The notes under the pieces were generated by a model. That model saw only the letters and a list, made by a program, of their open reading frames with translations. It did not search any database and was not told the origin of the DNA. DNA of 64,000 bases from assembly GCF_002778285.1 (NCBI RefSeq), contig NZ_NESM01000002.1, forward strand, positions 1 through 64,000, in the 5' to 3' direction. The translations under genes were made by a program, and so were the position numbers. This document shows positions 60,347 through 64,000 of this stretch, piece after piece (positions within the stretch are counted from its first letter, which is position 1; every line of letters begins with the position of its first letter). This stretch comes from Limnohabitans sp. 15K. Its GTDB lineage: Bacteria; Pseudomonadota; Gammaproteobacteria; Burkholderiales; Burkholderiaceae_C.

Positions 60347-60577
60347 ATGGCCCATTCCGACACCATTGATCAAATTGCTGAGCGTGTGGATCATCTGTTG
60401 CTGCGCCACGAAGAGCTTCAGCGCACCAACGCCTTGTTGGCCCAACAGCTTCAGGTGCTTACCCTTGAACGTGACCAACTCAAATCGCGTTTGGCGGCAG
60501 CCAGAGCGCGTGTCGATGCACTGATTGAGCGCCTGCCCGCAGCCAACACACCCGCATCCCCAGAGGCCACAGCATGA
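60347..60577 (+). CDS. Small coiled-coil protein, ZapB/DUF904-like
   Basis: A 76-residue protein that is nearly all one heptad-patterned helix (IDQIAERVDHLLLRHEELQ... LLAQQLQVLTLERDQLKSRL), followed by an Ala/Pro tail. It starts at the ATG at 60347 and overlaps zapA (ATGA). Short coiled-coil proteins ahead of zapA in beta-proteobacteria are taken as cell-division ZapB or TIGR02449-type proteins. The role at the Z-ring is inferred from position and shape. Confidence 0.75.
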   Translation: MAHSDTIDQIAERVDHLLLRHEELQRTNALLAQQLQVLTLERDQLKSRLAAARARVDALIERLPAANTPASPEATA

Positions 60578-60900
60578 GCAACAAACAACTGGATGTCCAG
60601 ATCATGGGCCAGAGCTACATCTTGGGTTGCCCCGTCGATGGTGAAGATCGCTTGCTGGCCGCTGTTGGCAAAGTGGACGAAGCCATGTGCAAGATCCGCG
60701 ATGCCGGGAAAATCAAAGCGCGTGACCGCATCGCTGTGTTGGCCGCATTGAACCTGGCCTTCGACCAAGGCGATTCCGCTGCCAAGGCGCCAGCCGCTGA
60801 CAAAGACACCCCTCAGGTTTCAGCAGCAGACCAAGAGCGATTGACCCACTTGCTCAAACGCCTCGACCAAGTTCTGAAGCAAGACGGTCAGTTGATCTGA
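60574..60900 (+). CDS. zapA: Cell division protein ZapA
   Basis: A 108-residue protein that bundles FtsZ filaments. The N-terminal domain has LDVQIMGQSYILGCPVDGEDRLLAAVGKVDEAM, the ZapA family signature, and RDRIAVLAALNLAFD precedes the C-terminal coiled coil. It overlaps the ZapB-like gene by 4 bases. The 6S RNA directly downstream is the common arrangement in proteobacteria and strengthens both calls. Confidence 0.95.
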   Translation: MSNKQLDVQIMGQSYILGCPVDGEDRLLAAVGKVDEAMCKIRDAGKIKARDRIAVLAALNLAFDQGDSAAKAPAADKDTPQVSAADQERLTHLLKRLDQVLKQDGQLI

Positions 60901-60937
60901 TCTCCCGCCTGTTGGCCTCAAGGGTCTTCCGATAAGC

Positions 60938-60943
60938 CTACAA
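60938..60943 (+). promoter_or_regulatory. Putative -10 box of the 6S RNA gene
   Basis: TACAAT lies 7 bases upstream of the predicted 5' end of 6S RNA, the expected distance for a sigma-70 promoter, and it is beyond the zapA stop codon. Confidence 0.55.
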
Positions 60944-60949
60944 TCAGTC

Positions 60950-61123
60950 GGTCTGCGGTGCATACCGGGCTTTATATTTCCTTGAACCAATGCTCATAGA
61001 GCCCGGGCTTGGTACATTGGCTGGTGAGCGTGATCATCTCGCGTCAGATGAACCCAACGCCAGTCTGCCCTCGCCCACCTGAACCCCGGTTCAGGATGCC
61101 GGTCCGGTGGCTTCCGCAGACAC
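60950..61123 (+). ncRNA. ssrS: 6S RNA
   Basis: 6S RNA binds sigma-70 RNA polymerase by mimicking an open promoter. The ends pair as GTCTGCGG (60951-60958) with CCGCAGAC (61114-61121), closing a long hairpin of about 174 nt with an internal bulge. The 5' half has GTGCATACCGGGC and the 3' half has GATGCCGGTCCGG, further pairing toward the closing stem. It lies directly downstream of zapA, its conserved position. No formyltetrahydrofolate cyclo-ligase gene follows. The exact ends are estimates. Confidence 0.8.
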
Positions 61124-61153
61124 CTTTATTCTTCAGCTTCTCACTTCTACCCC

Positions 61154-61969
61154 ATGATCATCGAACCTCTGCTGTTGGCCGAATTGGCCGTTCTTGGCCT
61201 TTGCACAGGCTTTTTGGCGGGCCTGCTGGGCATTGGCGGCGGCATGATCATGGTGCCTTTTTTGACTTATATGTTGGGCTCTCGCGGCGTCAGTTCCGAC
61301 CTGGCCGTGAAGATGGCGATTGCCACGTCGATGGCCACCATCATCTTCACCTCGGTATCGAGTGTGCGTGCGCACCATAAAAAGAAAGCCGTGCGTTGGG
61401 ATTTGGTCAAAGGCTTGGCCCCCGGCATTGTGATGGGCAGCTTGATTGGCAGCATGGGTATTTTTGCTTTTGCCAAGGGCACTTACTTGGCCTTGTTCTT
61501 TGCACTGTTTGTCGGCTTTTCAGCCACACAAATGTTTCTGGACAAAAAACCAGCACCCAGCCGTCAAGTACCAGGTTTCAAAGGCTTGCTGGGCGCTGGC
61601 GGCTTGATTGGCTTGTTGTCGGGTCTGGTTGGTGCCGGTGGCGGCTTCATCAGCGTGCCTTTCATGGCTTGGTGCAATGTGGCCATTCACAATGCTGTGG
61701 CGACCAGTGCGGCTTTAGGTTTCCCCATTGCACTGGCCAACGTGGCCGGTTACATTGCCAGCGGCCAAAACGTGCAAAACCTGCCAGATTTCAGCTTTGG
61801 TTACTTGTGGCTCCCCGCTTTGGTGGTAATTGCGGTGTGCAGCGTGTTGATGGCCCCGATCGGTGCAGCCACCGCCCACAAGTTACCGGTCAAACAACTC
61901 AAGCGTGTGTTTGCCAGTGTGCTTTACGTTTTGGCGGCCTACATGCTTTACAAGGGTTTGGTCGCTTGA
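61154..61969 (+). CDS. TauE/SafE family membrane permease
   Basis: A 271-residue membrane protein with about eight predicted helices. The repeated TauE motif is seen as FLAGLLGIGGGMIMVPFLT near residue 20 and LLSGLVGAGGGFISVPFM in the second half. The family exports sulfite, sulfoacetate or other organic anions, and the substrate here is unknown. The sox genes are 30 kb away, so a link to sulfur oxidation is possible but not shown. It follows 6S RNA by 31 bases and abuts a convergent gene. Confidence 0.85.
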   Translation: MIIEPLLLAELAVLGLCTGFLAGLLGIGGGMIMVPFLTYMLGSRGVSSDLAVKMAIATSMATIIFTSVSSVRAHHKKKAVRWDLVKGLAPGIVMGSLIGSMGIFAFAKGTYLALFFALFVGFSATQMFLDKKPAPSRQVPGFKGLLGAGGLIGLLSGLVGAGGGFISVPFMAWCNVAIHNAVATSAALGFPIALANVAGYIASGQNVQNLPDFSFGYLWLPALVVIAVCSVLMAPIGAATAHKLPVKQLKRVFASVLYVLAAYMLYKGLVA

Positions 61970-62650
61970 TCATGCGGGTGTGATGCACCAGGGGGCTTGG
62001 TCACGCACCAAGCCCATCCACAGAGCCCATGCTGAAACAGCGGCCAAAGCAAAGCCTGCCGAACGAATTCCCCAAGCGCCATCGCCCCAAGTTTTTAAGC
62101 GCAAAAACAACCACGGCCCAGCCCACAAGCTCAAGCTGCTGCCCAGGGCAAACAAGGCCATGGTGGCCGCGCCCTCCAAGGGCTGACTGGTCAAAGCGGC
62201 CACCATCAAGGCCGAGTAGAGCAAGCCGCAGGGCATGAGCGCCCAAAGCCCGCCCACCATCCAAGGCGCGGCGCGCCCCCAACGCTGGTTGAAAGCCCGA
62301 ACTTTGGCCCAAAGTTGTCGAGCGGCTTCATCGAGCCAAACAGGTTGTCGAGCCTGGAGCATGAGCAACATACCGAGCACGAAGGCGGCCAAATGCAAAA
62401 TTGTCCACACTGGGCGAATCGCAGCAGATTGTGTGGTCAGCCAACCCAAACCCTGCACACTGGCTGCAGCGACAGCGCCCAGCAGCGAATAACCACCCAA
62501 ACGCCCCAACTGAAAAGCAAGCAAAGCCGGAACACGACGCTCACCCGCCACTTGCCCCAAGCCTGCGCAAGCAGCACCGCACATGGCTACGCAGTGGGGT
62601 CCGCCCAGCACACCCATCATCAAGGCCGTGATGGCCAAAGAGCTTTGCAT
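61970..62650 (-). CDS. DsbD_2/TauE-like membrane protein (cytochrome-biogenesis-associated)
   Basis: A 226-residue membrane protein with six predicted helices. Motifs GGPHCVAMCGAACAGL near residue 16-31 and WALMPCGLLYSALMVAAL in the second half are typical of the DsbD_2/SafE-like group, with conserved Cys and Pro in the helices. Such proteins are often encoded beside cbb3 oxidase maturation genes and hemN, as here, and are thought to export copper or thiols for cytochrome assembly. That context favours a role in cytochrome maturation over sulfite export. It abuts the plus-strand TauE gene stop-to-stop. Confidence 0.8.
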   Translation of the reverse strand: MQSSLAITALMMGVLGGPHCVAMCGAACAGLGQVAGERRVPALLAFQLGRLGGYSLLGAVAAASVQGLGWLTTQSAAIRPVWTILHLAAFVLGMLLMLQARQPVWLDEAARQLWAKVRAFNQRWGRAAPWMVGGLWALMPCGLLYSALMVAALTSQPLEGAATMALFALGSSLSLWAGPWLFLRLKTWGDGAWGIRSAGFALAAVSAWALWMGLVRDQAPWCITPA

Positions 62651-62725
62651 TGTGTTTTGAATAAATGACCGTTGTTGGGATTGTGCGTGATCTCAACTTT
62701 GCAGCTTTGCGGCTGTGCGATACGT

Positions 62726-64000
62726 TCAGATGATTTTTGAAAAACGTGTGCGATTGAGATCCGCTTGCACATACCGGTCAAAGACCATCGCCACGCCGCG
62801 CACAAAAAACCAACCCATCGGGGTGACTTGTATGCCGGTTTCACTCAACAGCACCAAGCCTTTGGCTTGCAAGTCCTCTAATTGCTGGATTTCATGCGCA
62901 AACAGCTTTTTGAAGTCCACCAGCCATGCCAGGTTGATGGACTCGAAATGCAACTGACCTTGGCACATCAAGGCCATGATCACGGATCGGCGGATGAGGT
63001 CGTCACGCGACAAGGCCAAACCCCGGACCACAGGCAAATGACCCTGGTCGAGTAAATCGCAATACTCCTCCATAGTCTTGGCGTTTTGGCTGTAAGTGTT
63101 GCCAACGCGACCAATCGAAGAAACCCCCAAAGCGATCAAATCACAGTCAGCCTGTGTGCTGTAACCCTGAAAATTGCGGTGCAAGCGCCCCTGCCTTTTG
63201 GCCACAGCCAATGCATCGTCAGGCAATGCGAAATGGTCCATGCCGACATACACATAACCAGCGTTGACCAATGCCTCAATGGATCGCGACAACATGGCCA
63301 CCTTGTGGGCGCCAGAAGGCAACTCTTGCTCGTGGATTCGCCGTTGAGGCTTGAACCGCTCAGGCAAATGCGCATAGGCATACAGGGCAATTCGGTCAGG
63401 TTTTATGCGTTTGACTTGCGCCAATGTTCGGTCAAACGATTCAGGCGTTTGCAAAGGCAAGCCATAAATCAAATCTATATTCACCGACTCAAAACCCAAG
63501 CGACGTGAAGCTTCCACCAGCGCCGAAACCTGTTCGAAAGGCTGCATGCGGTGAACGGCTTTTTGGACAGCCGGATCAAAATCCTGGACACCAAAGCTCA
63601 AACGGTTGAACCCTAATTCAGACAATACCTTGAGGCGTTGTTCATCGACCGTTCGGGGATCGACCTCGACCGAATACTCGCCGCCGGGCACCAGCTCAAA
63701 ATGCGATCGCAACAAGGCCATCAGTTGGCGCAACTCATCGTCACTCATGAATGTGGGCGTTCCACCACCCAAATGCAGCTGACTGACCGATTGACCGCGC
63801 CCCAAATGCGCCGTGTGCAACTCAATCTCTTTGGTCAGATAACGCAAGTAATCTGCAGCACGTTCTTTGTGTTTGGTGATGATTTTGTTGCAGGCACAGT
63901 AATAACAAAGCGATTCACAAAAAGGGATGTGCACATACAAGGACAGTGGCGAGGGTTTACCGAAGAGGCCTGATTTGCGCAGGCTCAGGGCTTGAACGTA
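62726..64000 (-). CDS. hemN: Oxygen-independent coproporphyrinogen III oxidase, partial (5' end beyond the window)
   Basis: A radical-SAM enzyme that converts coproporphyrinogen III to protoporphyrinogen IX without O2. The iron-sulfur motif C-x3-C-x2-C appears as CESLCYYCAC. The frame stays open to the window edge with an in-frame N-terminal part (LRKSGLFGKPSPLSL) before it, so the true start lies to the right of 64000; an internal TTG at 63940 is not the start. LHLGGGTPTF, NRLSFGVQDF and NIDLIYGLPLQTP follow. The C-terminal HemN region (TPMGWFFVRGVAMVFD) is intact. It precedes the DsbD_2-like gene by 75 bases, and the pair is often controlled by Fnr-type regulators, although I see no good site here. 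Confidence 0.95.
   Translation of the reverse strand, partial: YVQALSLRKSGLFGKPSPLSLYVHIPFCESLCYYCACNKIITKHKERAADYLRYLTKEIELHTAHLGRGQSVSQLHLGGGTPTFMSDDELRQLMALLRSHFELVPGGEYSVEVDPRTVDEQRLKVLSELGFNRLSFGVQDFDPAVQKAVHRMQPFEQVSALVEASRRLGFESVNIDLIYGLPLQTPESFDRTLAQVKRIKPDRIALYAYAHLPERFKPQRRIHEQELPSGAHKVAMLSRSIEALVNAGYVYVGMDHFALPDDALAVAKRQGRLHRNFQGYSTQADCDLIALGVSSIGRVGNTYSQNAKTMEEYCDLLDQGHLPVVRGLALSRDDLIRRSVIMALMCQGQLHFESINLAWLVDFKKLFAHEIQQLEDLQAKGLVLLSETGIQVTPMGWFFVRGVAMVFDRYVQADLNRTRFSKII

Noticed and set aside
62651..62725. Possible Fnr site between hemN and the DsbD_2-like gene (TTGTG...CTCAA)
   Set aside because: Spacing and half-sites do not match TTGAT-N4-ATCAA, and the position is downstream of hemN rather than before it.

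Overview
The window looks like a chromosomal segment of a betaproteobacterium of the order Burkholderiales, most likely family Comamonadaceae (a Limnohabitans/Rhodoferax-like organism; this is inferred from gene families and order, no marker search was possible). Supporting signs are Bug-type periplasmic binding proteins, the aceE-aceF-lpdA order with a lipoyl domain on the E3 subunit, the DUF3348-DUF802-OmpA-DUF2894 block, zapA followed by 6S RNA, and TAAAAT/TACAAT-like -10 boxes. No phage, insertion sequence, CRISPR array or rRNA operon was seen. One tRNA (Val, GAC), one 6S RNA and one cobalamin riboswitch are present.

Layout. 0-7 kb: a large lipoprotein alpha/beta hydrolase, a DUF1800/DUF1501 pair, and a secreted class C beta-lactamase-fold hydrolase. 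7-15.4 kb: a tightly packed eight-gene minus-strand operon that reads as an aromatic-acid catabolic module: FAD monooxygenase, two near-duplicate Bug binding proteins, class II aldolase family protein, 4,5-dihydroxyphthalate-decarboxylase-like protein, fumarylacetoacetate-hydrolase family protein, gentisate-dioxygenase-like bicupin, third Bug protein. 15.6-22 kb: pyruvate dehydrogenase complex. 22-25.2 kb: a divergent FixL/FixJ-like two-component pair. 25.3-28.6 kb: folD, oligopeptidase A (M3 peptidase) and a DUF2237 gene. 28.6-33.4 kb: a minus-strand operon joining a two-subunit molybdenum hydroxylase (IorAB type) to soxXYZA. 33.5-41 kb: tRNA-Val, relA, an alpha/beta hydrolase, bdhA with an OmpR/EnvZ-like pair, and ispDF. 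41-48.6 kb: mfd, serB, a DUF3820 protein, an Asp-nucleophile alpha/beta hydrolase, an aminotransferase and nth, with two paired palindromic repeats (REP/BIME-like) between them.

48.8-53.2 kb holds the most interesting block: four translationally coupled genes encoding DUF3348, a MotA/ZorA-like four-helix membrane protein with a roughly 600-residue coiled tail carrying DUF802-type repeats, a MotB/ZorB-like protein with one membrane helix, a candidate proton-binding Asp and an OmpA peptidoglycan-binding domain, and DUF2894. It has the parts of an ion-driven stator motor but no flagellar, Tol/Exb or Zorya effector partner in view. 53.2-60.3 kb: a TauD-type dioxygenase and glutaredoxin, followed by a complete cobalamin-uptake operon (btuB, a signal-less cobalamin-binding protein, btuF, btuC, btuD) behind a B12 riboswitch. 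60.3-64 kb: zapB-like gene, zapA, 6S RNA, two TauE/DsbD-type membrane proteins, and hemN running off the right edge.

Several starts differ from the longest open frame; I chose them from Shine-Dalgarno spacing, signal-peptide position and avoidance of implausible overlaps, and say so in each entry.
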